From NCBI GenBank assembly GCA_002422315.1, contig DIUJ01000049.1, forward strand, positions 80,612-144,611: 64,000 nt of DNA, written 5' to 3'. The notes under the pieces were generated by a model, which saw only the letters and a program-made list of their open reading frames with translations, had not been told where the DNA came from and did no database searches. The DNA is from Bacteroidetes bacterium UBA6161. Lineage in GTDB: Bacteria > Bacteroidota > Bacteroidia > NS11-12g > UBA955. Below, one piece after another: positions 16,593 to 25,295 of the stretch; the first letter of the stretch is position 1; the number at the start of each line of letters is the position of its first letter. Both the position numbers and the translations under genes were made by a program.

Positions 16593-18255
16593 CTATATTC
16601 AAGAGTATTTAATCCAATTACTTTCATTCAATAAAAACTCACCTATAATCTTTACAGGTGTTTATTTCTGGGGTTTCTTTACCATTGTATTTGCTATTTT
16701 TAGTGTTATTCACAAAAAAATAACTATTCGAAACTTATTCTTGTTTTTAGTAAGTATCTTTTTCTATTACAAAACAAGTGGCTTGTATTTTACCTTGTTG
16801 CTGTTTACCATAGTTTCCGATTATTTTATAGGGAAAAAACTGTTTACTACGGAGAATAAATTACACAGAAAGTTGCTAGTTATTTGGAGTGTAGGAGCCA
16901 ATTTAAGTATTTTAGCGTACTTTAAGTATGCCTATTTTTTTACTGATTCTTACAATCAAATATTTGCAACTAACAATCAGGTATGGAATGTATTTGCACA
17001 ATTTAGTAATACCCTTTTAAACACAGGATTCGATGTAGATTCTATACTTTTACCGGTAGGGATTTCTTTTTACACTTTTCAGGCTATAAGCTATACTGTA
17101 GATATTTACAAACGGAAATTGGAACCCTTGCATAGTTTATTTGACTTTGGTTTTTATGTTTCATTTTTTCCTCAATTGGTAGCAGGGCCCATCGTAAGGG
17201 CTTCTGAGTTTATTCCTCAAATGTATAGGCCTTACACTTTGTCTGGGTATCAATTTGGGTTGGCTATATTTATGATTCTTGGAGGTTTGGTCAAAAAAAT
17301 GGTCATTGGTGATTATATGGCGGTGCAATTTATTGATAAGGTATTTGCCAACCCTGTTATGTTTACAGGTTTTGAAAATCTAATGGCCGTATTTGCATAT
17401 TCCTTGCAGGTTTATTGTGATTTTTCAGGATATACAGATATTGCTATAGGTATTGCATTGCTAATGGGTTTTAGGTTTAATACCAATTTTAATTCACCTT
17501 ACAAAGCACAAAATGTTGCTGAATTTTGGAAGCGTTGGCATATCAGCTTATCTACTTGGCTAAGAGATTATTTGTATATTCCTTTGGGCGGAAACAAAAA
17601 AGGAAGTATTGTATCTTATATATTATTTGTTTTGCTAGTAGCAATTCTAACCATGTTGTTGGGCCTTTCTGCATATTGGCTACAAATTGTTGTTTCATTA
17701 GTTATTTTGATGTTGTTGTATCAGGTTTTTCCTTCGGTACGAAAACACATCAATACCAACATTAATCTTATGCTTACCATGTTATTGGGAGGTCTGTGGC
17801 ATGGTTCAACATTGAATTTTATAGTATGGGGAGGATTAAATGGTTTGGCTTTAGTTTTTTACAAACATTGGAGAAAAATAAGTCCATGGGAGAAGCTAAA
17901 TCAATGGTATATAAGGGTATTTAAAATTACATTTACTTTTGCTTTTATTTCATTTACTCGTATATGGTTTAGAGCAGCAGATGAACAAACTGCAACTTCT
18001 GTTAGAGAAATGATTTTTTATAAACTAGATTTCTCTTATGCTGGGGATGTTCTTTTAGGATTTTGGAAAGTGTTTTTGGTATTTGCCCTAGGTATGACCA
18101 TACATTGGTTGCCAAAAGAATTGAAAAACAAGGTGAAATATTCTTTTATAAAATCACCAGTATATACAAAGGTAATTGTTGTACTGATAACCGTACTGAT
18201 AATCTGGCAAACAGTATCAGCAGATTTTATTCCTTTTATATACTTTCAGTTTTAA
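16585..18255 (+). CDS. MBOAT-family membrane O-acyltransferase
   Basis: About 556 residues from ATG 16585, which overlaps the SGNH gene's stop by 8 bases. A further upstream ATG at 16555 is less likely. There are ten or more hydrophobic helices. Hallmarks are YFKYAYFF, LPVGISFYTFQAISYTVD, FFPQLVAGPIVRASEF, EFWKRWHISLSTWLRDYLYIPLGG and the catalytic His in LLGGLWHGSTLNFI. It moves acyl groups across the membrane, as AlgI, DltB and PatA do. The two SGNH neighbours probably complete transfer to a glycan. The 3' end overlaps the convergent response-regulator gene by 20 bases. Confidence 0.9.
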   Translation: MNNYIQEYLIQLLSFNKNSPIIFTGVYFWGFFTIVFAIFSVIHKKITIRNLFLFLVSIFFYYKTSGLYFTLLLFTIVSDYFIGKKLFTTENKLHRKLLVIWSVGANLSILAYFKYAYFFTDSYNQIFATNNQVWNVFAQFSNTLLNTGFDVDSILLPVGISFYTFQAISYTVDIYKRKLEPLHSLFDFGFYVSFFPQLVAGPIVRASEFIPQMYRPYTLSGYQFGLAIFMILGGLVKKMVIGDYMAVQFIDKVFANPVMFTGFENLMAVFAYSLQVYCDFSGYTDIAIGIALLMGFRFNTNFNSPYKAQNVAEFWKRWHISLSTWLRDYLYIPLGGNKKGSIVSYILFVLLVAILTMLLGLSAYWLQIVVSLVILMLLYQVFPSVRKHINTNINLMLTMLLGGLWHGSTLNFIVWGGLNGLALVFYKHWRKISPWEKLNQWYIRVFKITFTFAFISFTRIWFRAADEQTATSVREMIFYKLDFSYAGDVLLGFWKVFLVFALGMTIHWLPKELKNKVKYSFIKSPVYTKVIVVLITVLIIWQTVSADFIPFIYFQF

Positions 18256-18664
18256 TCTTATTGATCAAGTTTTTTATTTCTTCTATCTTTTCATTATCAA
18301 TAGGTTTTGAAATAAAAGATAGAACAGAATCTAGATTTTTAGACATTTCTATTTCCTCTTTTTGAATACTAGAACTTAACAAAACTACAAAAGGCTTGTA
18401 TTCTTTCATTTGAACAGGCCATAAAGAATTAAGCTTGTCTATAAATTCCCATCCATTTAGGCCTTTCATGTTTAGGTCTAAAAAAATAACATCAGGTATT
18501 TGGTCTAGGATTTGGGTTTGAGAAAATTGTAGTAATTCGCTAAGACCATTTTCGGGGTCGGAAAATTTATACACTGAGGCATTAGGGAGTGCCTTATTTA
18601 GGTATAATTCACCAATCATTAATGTTATTTCATCGTCATCAATTAGCCAAATATTGTTCAACAT
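18236..18664 (-). CDS. Single-domain response regulator
   Basis: 142 residues consisting only of a receiver domain. Features are the acidic pocket (WLIDDDE at residues 6-12), the phosphorylation Asp in VIFLDLNMKGLNGWEF, Ser in VLLSSS and Lys in FISKPID. There is no output domain, so it signals by binding a partner, as CheY does. The start overlaps the 3' end of the hybrid kinase gene by 26 bases, so the two are translated together and probably form a phosphorelay. Confidence 0.85.
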   Translation of the reverse strand: MLNNIWLIDDDEITLMIGELYLNKALPNASVYKFSDPENGLSELLQFSQTQILDQIPDVIFLDLNMKGLNGWEFIDKLNSLWPVQMKEYKPFVVLLSSSIQKEEIEMSKNLDSVLSFISKPIDNEKIEEIKNLINKIKTESI

Positions 18665-20939
18665 CAGGTTCTATTTTAAAGTGAATAATAAATTTAGTTC
18701 CTTTTTCCACCTCACTTTCTATCGCTATTTTGCCACCAAGCGATTCAACATGAGATTTTACAAGGTACAAACCAAGACCTTTGCTATCCGGGTGGTTATG
18801 GAAACGTTGGTACAAACCAAAAATTTTATTTCCGTATTTTTCAAGGTCTATTCCTACACCATTGTCTTCAAATTCCAGCGTAATATATCCATTTTCTTTG
18901 AATGTATGGATTCTTAAGTGGAGTTTTCTTTGAGGGGAGCTATATTTTATAGCATTTGTATACAGATTTAAGAGTATGCTTTCCAAATAAGCCCTATTGA
19001 ATTTTACCGTTGGGGCTTTTGAAAAATCTGAATCTATAATAGGTTTGTATTGTTCCGTTAAATGCTGGGTTTGCAATAAAATATTATCAAATACATTAGA
19101 AAAATAATGGTCTTCTATTTCAATATTGGAGGTGTCTTTAAGCGAAATAATGTTACTAAGGTCTGTAACCGTATCGTTTAGCACATTGGTAGAGGATATA
19201 AAGCCATGAATAAGCTTTTCTAGCAAAGGATTTTCAATCTCTATTTCTTGGATCATTTTACTAATGCTCACCAAATTTGCTAATGGAGAACGCAAATTAT
19301 GCGAAGTAGTATAGGCAAACTGTTTTAGGTCTTTGTTGCTATGAGAAAGTTCATGAATAAGGGTTTCTCGTTCCTTTTCTTTGGCTTTCTTTTCGCTTAT
19401 ATCGCGTAGAATAATAACCCAATGAGTAACCCAGCCAATGGAATTAAATACAGGCGAAACCGAAATATTGGCCCAAAAACTTTCCCCATTTTTTTTGTAA
19501 CAAATTAATTCAAGATTCGATTTTTGTTTTGCTATAGTAGCCTCTTTAAGCTTGAAAATTTGTTCTTTATTGGTTTCTTTTCCAAAAAGGAACTGAATGT
19601 TTTTATCGTTTAAATCATTGGAATCGTATTGGCTTAATTCTGTAAAAGCCTGATTATGGTAAATAATTTTACAAGGGAAGTCTATTTCGGAACAAAACTC
19701 TGCAATAAGAGCAGAGTCATTAGAATTGGTAATTACAGATTCTAAAAGTTTTAACCAAGATTGTTCTTGTTTTACCAAGGTAATATCTTGCATTATTCCT
19801 TCAAATCTTAGGGGAGTATTCATTTGGTCAAAAACCATATTTCCCTTTACTTTAATATCTTTTAGGGAATCGTTTCCTGTAATTATTTTGCATTCTAACT
19901 CCAAGGGTTTAGCTTGGTTTAGGGACTCGTATAGTTTAGTGAAAAAGTAGTTTTTTTCCTCTGGATGGATAAAATTTTCTAAAGTTTGAAGAGTAAGAGG
20001 AGAGTTTTTTTGTGATATATTAAAAAGATTATAAACTTGATCCGACCAAAATAATTCGTGGGTTTTAAGGTCTATTTCCCAGTAACCCAAATTGCTTATT
20101 TCTTCTGCGGCATTTAATCTTTTGTATAATTTTTCAAGTTTTAGTGCATTTTCTAATTTTTCTGTAATGTCGTTTATGGTTACAATTCTGGCTTTTTTAT
20201 TGCCCAAAATCATTGGGTTGGATTGTACTTCAACCTCCAATTCATAGCCCATTTTATTTAAATGTTTCCATACTCCTTTGTAGTTGTATGTATTTATCGG
20301 TCTGAATTGTAGCAATTTTTCTAACAGAGGAATTTCTTTTTTGGGACGTATGTCTTTTATGCTTAGGTTTCTAAACTCTTCGTAGGTATAGCCATATTTT
20401 TCTAAGGCAGCATTGTTTACATCTAAAAAGGCCAAGGTTTCTACATCGTAGATATACATTGGTGATGGATTGTTTCTAAATATATTTTTATATTTGTCTT
20501 CTGACTCTTTGATTATCTTGGCAAAATAGTTTCTTTCGATAGAATATATAAGAGACTTATTCAGAATTTCTTGGTCTATATTTTCCTTGTATAAATAGTC
20601 TGCAACACCTAGTTGAATATATGCTTTAATTCTTTGGTCGCTGTCTTTAAAGGAGGAAAGAACAACAAGAGCCGTATTTTTTTGGATTGCTAAAATTGTT
20701 TCTACTAATTCAAAACCTTGACTATCTCTTAAATTAAGGTCAACAAGTAAGATGGTGTATTCAAAACCAGACTGTATTTTTTCTTTGATTTCTAACAATG
20801 AATTAGCCGTATGAATAATTGCATCGTGAAATTTATTTTTAATGAGTTCTGTGGTTTTGTATAGAAACATCTCATCGCTTTCGGCGATTAAGATAGAGAT
20901 GGGGTTGGTTTTTGTATAATTTTCGTAAAAAGTGCTCAA
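18639..20939 (-). CDS. Sensor histidine kinase with N-terminal receiver and PAS domains
   Basis: 766 residues from a TTG start. The order is a receiver domain (about 14-130; ILIAESDEMF, LLVDLNLRDSQGFE), three PAS/PAC sensor domains (about 145-520; FRNNPSPMYIYDVET, LGYWEIDLKTHELFWSD, CYKKNGESFWANIS), a HisKA dimerisation helix with the phospho-His in YTTSHNLRSPLANL, and a C-terminal HATPase (FEDNGVGIDLEKYG, KGLGLYLVKSHVESLGG). There are no membrane helices, so sensing is cytoplasmic. It overlaps the downstream response regulator. No DNA-binding output is encoded nearby. Confidence 0.85.
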   Translation of the reverse strand: MSTFYENYTKTNPISILIAESDEMFLYKTTELIKNKFHDAIIHTANSLLEIKEKIQSGFEYTILLVDLNLRDSQGFELVETILAIQKNTALVVLSSFKDSDQRIKAYIQLGVADYLYKENIDQEILNKSLIYSIERNYFAKIIKESEDKYKNIFRNNPSPMYIYDVETLAFLDVNNAALEKYGYTYEEFRNLSIKDIRPKKEIPLLEKLLQFRPINTYNYKGVWKHLNKMGYELEVEVQSNPMILGNKKARIVTINDITEKLENALKLEKLYKRLNAAEEISNLGYWEIDLKTHELFWSDQVYNLFNISQKNSPLTLQTLENFIHPEEKNYFFTKLYESLNQAKPLELECKIITGNDSLKDIKVKGNMVFDQMNTPLRFEGIMQDITLVKQEQSWLKLLESVITNSNDSALIAEFCSEIDFPCKIIYHNQAFTELSQYDSNDLNDKNIQFLFGKETNKEQIFKLKEATIAKQKSNLELICYKKNGESFWANISVSPVFNSIGWVTHWVIILRDISEKKAKEKERETLIHELSHSNKDLKQFAYTTSHNLRSPLANLVSISKMIQEIEIENPLLEKLIHGFISSTNVLNDTVTDLSNIISLKDTSNIEIEDHYFSNVFDNILLQTQHLTEQYKPIIDSDFSKAPTVKFNRAYLESILLNLYTNAIKYSSPQRKLHLRIHTFKENGYITLEFEDNGVGIDLEKYGNKIFGLYQRFHNHPDSKGLGLYLVKSHVESLGGKIAIESEVEKGTKFIIHFKIEPDVEQYLAN

Positions 20940-21182
20940 GGTAGTAAAATTGTGTACCCATACATTTACAAAATGCGAACCAAGTTGAACTATAATTGGG
21001 AACCTAACAAGCTTTTAATTAAACTACCATTTTTCATGGAAAATTGTTTTTATCTTTATTCTTATAGGTCAATGAATTTCAATATAATATATTAAAAGTA
21101 CAAGTCTGTAATTTGTTAAAAACTTGTGGTTATTTGACAAGAAGAAAAAAAAATTCTTTCTTTAACAAAACAATAGAAGTTC

Positions 21183-21203
21183 TCTCAAAGTATCACTTTG
21201 AGA
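21183..21203. other. Perfect 9-bp hairpin in the kinase-purH gap
   Basis: TCTCAAAGT (21183-21191) pairs exactly with ACTTTGAGA (21195-21203) across a three-base loop, followed by AATATTTTTT. It could be an orphan terminator or an attenuator-like structure. The 20940-21347 gap otherwise holds AT-rich sequence and the purH promoter box. Confidence 0.45.
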
Positions 21204-21303
21204 AATATTTTTTAAAATTGATAGAGTAGAGAAAAGGAAAGTAAGTGTTTATAATTTGTAAAGAAAAGCTTTGAAAGCAATAGGAAAGAACAAAGGAACA
21301 AAC

Positions 21304-21311
21304 TACTTTTG
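21304..21311 (+). promoter_or_regulatory. -7 box of purH
   Basis: TACTTTTG matches TAnnTTTG. It contains the first possible TTG (21309), so that codon cannot be the start and the TTG at 21348 is preferred. The -33 region is weak. Confidence 0.5.
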
Positions 21312-21347
21312 CAGGGGTATAAAAGAATCATTTTAAAATTCAAAAAA

Positions 21348-22841
21348 TTGGAAACATTACAAGTAAAAAACGCGCTTATTTCGGTGTATTACAAAGACGG
21401 TTTAGAACCCATTGTACGCCACTTACAGGAACAAAATATTGGAATATATTCAACAGGCGGGACAAGGGATTTTATTGAGAAATTAGGTATACCAGTGTTG
21501 GCAGTAGAGGATTTAACAGGTTATCCTTCTATATTTGGAGGGAGGGTAAAAACATTGCACCCTGCTGTATTTGGGGGGATTTTGCACCGTAGAGATTTGC
21601 AGGAAGACTTGACCCAAGCTGCGGAATTTAATATCCCATCTATAGACCTTGTGATTGTGGATTTGTATCCCTTTGAAGAAACTCTTAAGTCTGGAGCGGC
21701 GGAAAAAGAAATGATTGAAAAAATTGATATTGGGGGTGTTTCATTGATAAGAGCAGCAGCCAAAAATTTCGAACATACTTGTATTGTTTCTGATAAAAAC
21801 GATTACGAGGTTGTTTTGGATTTGATGGTAAAAGGCCAATTAAACAGAGAAAGGAGAAAACATTTTGCGGCAAAAGCTTTTGCTCAGACCCAATCTTATG
21901 ACAATTTGATATCAGAATACTTATTCAATATTCCAACAAGTCCTTTGAGGTATGGCGAAAATCCTCATCAAAAAGCTTGGTTTATAGGAGATTTGAATAA
22001 AAATTTCACACAATTACAAGGGAAAGAAATTTCTTACAATAATTTATTGGATATAGAAGCGGCCATATCTTTGATTTCTGATTTTGACACAAAAGATGGA
22101 GCTACTTTTGCCATAATAAAGCACAACAACGCATGTGGTATTTCAACCAATGCTACTGTATCTGAAAGTTACGATTCTGCATTGTCATCCGACCCTGTAT
22201 CTGCTTTTGGTGGAATTATGATTTGTAACCATCCAATTGAATTGGAAACTGCCCAAAAAATCGATAAAATTTTCTTTGAAATATTGCTTGCACCTGGATT
22301 TGAAGAAGGAGTATTAGAGCTTTTTTCTAAAAAATCCCAAAGAAGTTTATTGAAAATTAACTCTTTTGAAACAGCCTCTATACAAAAAAGAACCATACTA
22401 CAGGGGGAATTATACCAAGAAAAAGACAACAGGATAGAAACATCCTCGGATTTTAAATTGGTTACAAAAAAACAAGCTACTGCTCAAGAAATTAAAGACT
22501 TGGAGTTTGCTGTTAAATTAGTAAAACATACCAAATCCAATGCAATAGTACTGGTAAAGAACCAACAAATGATTTCCAGTGGAACGGGTCAAACAAGTAG
22601 GGTAGATGCACTAAATCAAGCAATCGAAAAAGCGAAAGCATTTGGTTTTGATATACAAGGTGCGGTAATGGCATCCGATGCATTTTTCCCTTTTCCGGAC
22701 TGTGTAGAAATTGGGTTTGGAGCAGGGATAACAGCGATAGCACAACCTGGTGGTTCTATCAAAGACAATTTATCCATTGAAAAAGCAGATGAATTGGGAA
22801 TTGCAATGGTTTTGACGGGATTTAGACACTTCAAACATTAA
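21348..22841 (+). CDS. purH: Bifunctional purine biosynthesis protein PurH
   Basis: Catalyses the last two steps to IMP: formylation of AICAR and ring closure. The N-terminal cyclohydrolase domain starts at NALISVYYKDG and includes YSTGGTRDFIE and GGRVKTLHPAVFGGILHRR. The C-terminal transformylase domain has RYGENPHQKAW, AIIKHNNACGI, VSAFGGIMICN and FFPFPDCVEIGFGAGITAIAQPGGS. From TTG 21348 the protein is 497 residues, close to the usual 505-525. I choose this start because the upstream TTG lies in the -7 box and no ATG exists between them. It is followed by the mre cell-shape genes, a common Bacteroidota order. Confidence 0.95.
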   Translation: METLQVKNALISVYYKDGLEPIVRHLQEQNIGIYSTGGTRDFIEKLGIPVLAVEDLTGYPSIFGGRVKTLHPAVFGGILHRRDLQEDLTQAAEFNIPSIDLVIVDLYPFEETLKSGAAEKEMIEKIDIGGVSLIRAAAKNFEHTCIVSDKNDYEVVLDLMVKGQLNRERRKHFAAKAFAQTQSYDNLISEYLFNIPTSPLRYGENPHQKAWFIGDLNKNFTQLQGKEISYNNLLDIEAAISLISDFDTKDGATFAIIKHNNACGISTNATVSESYDSALSSDPVSAFGGIMICNHPIELETAQKIDKIFFEILLAPGFEEGVLELFSKKSQRSLLKINSFETASIQKRTILQGELYQEKDNRIETSSDFKLVTKKQATAQEIKDLEFAVKLVKHTKSNAIVLVKNQQMISSGTGQTSRVDALNQAIEKAKAFGFDIQGAVMASDAFFPFPDCVEIGFGAGITAIAQPGGSIKDNLSIEKADELGIAMVLTGFRHFKH

Positions 22842-22907
22842 CAAAAAAAATTAAAGGAATAGCATAATTTTTCTTTATTTTGCACCTCTTAAGCCAACAG
22901 TTATAAA

Positions 22908-23927
22908 ATGGGGATATTTAATTTTTTTACGCAAGAATTAGCAATAGATTTGGGTACGGCCAATACCCTTATAATACACAAAGACCAAGTTGTAGTAGAT
23001 GAACCATCTATAATAGCAATAGAAAGGTCTACCAATCAAGTGCTAGCAATAGGCCACGAGGCTATGCAAATGCAAGGGAAAGAAAACGAAAACATAAAGA
23101 CTATCAGACCTTTAAAAGATGGAGTAATCGCAGATTTTTTAGCTGCGGAGCACATGATTAGAGGGATGATTAAAAAGATAAACTCTGGCAAAGCTTTTTC
23201 TCCCCAACTTAAAATGGTGATTTGTATTCCTTCTGGAATTACGGAAGTAGAAAAAAGAGCGGTTAAGGATTCTGCTGAAAGAGCAGGCGGAAAAGAAGTG
23301 TACATGATTCATGAACCAATGGCAGCCGCAGTAGGTATAGGAATAGATGTAACCGAACCAATGGGAAATATGATTATTGACATAGGTGGAGGAACTTCTG
23401 AAATTGCAGTTATCGCTTTGGGAGGTATAGTATGTGACGAATCAATAAGGGTTGCAGGAAATGAATTCAACTCAGATATTGTAGACTATATGAGAAGGGA
23501 GCATTCCTTACAAATAGGAGAAAGAACAGCCGAAAGAATAAAAATAAATGTAGGTGCTGCTGTGCCTGAATTAGAAAATCCACCTGAAGATTTCCCGGTT
23601 CAAGGAAGAGACTTAGTGTCTGGTATTCCTAAACAAGTGATGGTTTCTTACTCAGAAATTGCCTTGGCATTGGATAAGTCTATTAGCAAAATAGAGGAAG
23701 CTATTCTTCGTGCACTTGAAAGAACACCACCAGAATTGGCGGCAGATATTTACCAAACAGGACTGTACCTTACAGGTGGCGGTGCTCTGCTAAGAGGTTT
23801 GGACAAAAGGATTTCTAATATTACTAAATTGCCTGTAACAATTGCAGATGACCCTCTTATAGCTGTAGTAAGAGGAACAGGTATAGCACTTAGAAATATT
23901 GGTAAATTTAAGTTTTTAATGACCTAA
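22908..23927 (+). CDS. mreB: Rod-shape-determining actin homologue MreB
   Basis: 339 residues, normal length. The actin-fold ATP motifs are clear: DLGTANTLI near the N-terminus, IDIGGGTSEIAVIALGG in the middle and LTGGGALLRGLD near the C-terminus. MreB filaments run under the inner membrane and guide the elongasome that inserts new peptidoglycan, so the cell is probably a rod or at least elongates. It is the first gene of the mreB-mreC-mreD-mrdA block, 10 bases before mreC. Confidence 0.97.
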   Translation: MGIFNFFTQELAIDLGTANTLIIHKDQVVVDEPSIIAIERSTNQVLAIGHEAMQMQGKENENIKTIRPLKDGVIADFLAAEHMIRGMIKKINSGKAFSPQLKMVICIPSGITEVEKRAVKDSAERAGGKEVYMIHEPMAAAVGIGIDVTEPMGNMIIDIGGGTSEIAVIALGGIVCDESIRVAGNEFNSDIVDYMRREHSLQIGERTAERIKINVGAAVPELENPPEDFPVQGRDLVSGIPKQVMVSYSEIALALDKSISKIEEAILRALERTPPELAADIYQTGLYLTGGGALLRGLDKRISNITKLPVTIADDPLIAVVRGTGIALRNIGKFKFLMT

Positions 23928-23937
23928 ATAATTTTTT

Positions 23938-24774
23938 ATGGGGTCGGTTTTACAATTCATCAAAACCTATTTACACCTCATTCTTTTTGTGGTGCTTCAA
24001 ATTCTGAGTTTTATTTTAATTGTTAATTTTCATGTTTACCATAAAACTCTTTTTTTTAATACTTCTAACGCCTTTTTCGCTTCCATAACTGAATATTCTA
24101 ATGCTTACAAAAGCTATTTTCAGTTAAAATCTAGCAATAGCCAATTGGTGAAAGAAAATTTAGTTTTAAGAAAACTACTCAAAGAAAATTATTATATCCA
24201 ACCAAACGATACCTTTTTTGTATCGGACACTCTTTTTAAACAGAGATATAAATATATCGCAGCCCAAGTAGTAGGAAATACGACAGATAATCCTAACAAT
24301 TATTTAACTATAAACAGAGGCAAAGAGTCTGGAATTCAGATAGGAATGGGGGTTTTTAGCCCTTTGGGAATAGTTGGGATTGTAGAGGATGTGTCTGATA
24401 ATTTTGCATTAGTAATGAGTGTTTTACATTCAAAAGCGGTAGTATCTCCCAAAATTCAGGAATTAAATTTGTCTCAAGGTAAAATAAAATGGGAAGAAAG
24501 AAATCCTGACTATGTATTTTTATCGGGAATAAATAGATATGAAAAAGTTGCTAAAGGACAAAAAGTTGTTACTAGTCCTTATTCTACAAATTTCCCCGAA
24601 AATTTACCCATAGGAACAGTGGTAGATGTAAAAGAAGTAGATGGCAGTTTTTTGAGAGCCAAGGTTAAGCTTTCTGCAAATTTCAGCCAATTAAGGGAAG
24701 TATATGTTGTAAAAGACCTATTTAAACAAGAATTAAATTATTTTGACAATAAAATTAAGGAAGATAACCAATGA
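23938..24774 (+). CDS. mreC: Rod-shape-determining protein MreC
   Basis: 278 residues. A single N-terminal membrane helix (LILFVVLQILSFILIVNF) is followed by a coiled coil (SYFQLKSSNSQLVKENLVLRK) and the periplasmic beta-barrel part with NYLTINRGKESGIQIGMGV and GIVGIVEDVS, all typical of MreC. It links MreB inside with penicillin-binding protein 2 outside. It overlaps mreD by 4 bases (ATGA). Confidence 0.93.
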   Translation: MGSVLQFIKTYLHLILFVVLQILSFILIVNFHVYHKTLFFNTSNAFFASITEYSNAYKSYFQLKSSNSQLVKENLVLRKLLKENYYIQPNDTFFVSDTLFKQRYKYIAAQVVGNTTDNPNNYLTINRGKESGIQIGMGVFSPLGIVGIVEDVSDNFALVMSVLHSKAVVSPKIQELNLSQGKIKWEERNPDYVFLSGINRYEKVAKGQKVVTSPYSTNFPENLPIGTVVDVKEVDGSFLRAKVKLSANFSQLREVYVVKDLFKQELNYFDNKIKEDNQ

Positions 24775-25295
24775 GAGAGCTATTGAAATATTCCTTAATT
24801 TTAGTCTATTGTTTTTTTGTACAATTGGTTTTTTTAGAAAATGTACATAGTTTCTTTTGGTTTCAACCCTTTATTATTCTTTTCTTTCTTTTGTATATGC
24901 CCTATACTCTAAACAAGTGGCAAAGCGTATTAATTTTTTTTTCGGTGGGAATATTTTTAGATACATTACTAAATTCACATGGAATACACGCTTCTGCTTC
25001 TTTATTTATAGGTTTGTTTCGCCCATATTTTCTTAACCCCTCATTATTCAATGCCCCTGCAAGGGGAGACGAAAAAAGTATTTGGCTTAATAAGGCAGGG
25101 AACAAATTCAAATTTGCGTACCTCAGCATCTTTATATTGTTCTATCAATTTTGGGTTTTACTTTTAGAAACTCTTGGAAAAAACTTCTTCTCAATCTTTC
25201 TACCCACTTGGATTCTTAGCAGCGTTTTTACGTTAGTTTTAATTCTTCTTTCAGAAGAGTTGCTTTTTAGAACCTTTAATAGAAAAGATTCATGA
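24771..25295 (+). CDS. mreD: Rod-shape-determining membrane protein MreD
   Basis: 174 residues with five to six hydrophobic helices (SLILVYCFFVQLVFLENV, WFQPFIILFFLLYMPY, VLIFFSVGIFLDTLLNSHG, LSIFILFYQFWVLLLETLG, SVFTLVLILLSEELLF). MreD is a poorly conserved inner-membrane part of the elongasome. The call rests as much on position between mreC and mrdA, overlapping both by 4 bases, as on sequence. Confidence 0.88.
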   Translation: MRELLKYSLILVYCFFVQLVFLENVHSFFWFQPFIILFFLLYMPYTLNKWQSVLIFFSVGIFLDTLLNSHGIHASASLFIGLFRPYFLNPSLFNAPARGDEKSIWLNKAGNKFKFAYLSIFILFYQFWVLLLETLGKNFFSIFLPTWILSSVFTLVLILLSEELLFRTFNRKDS

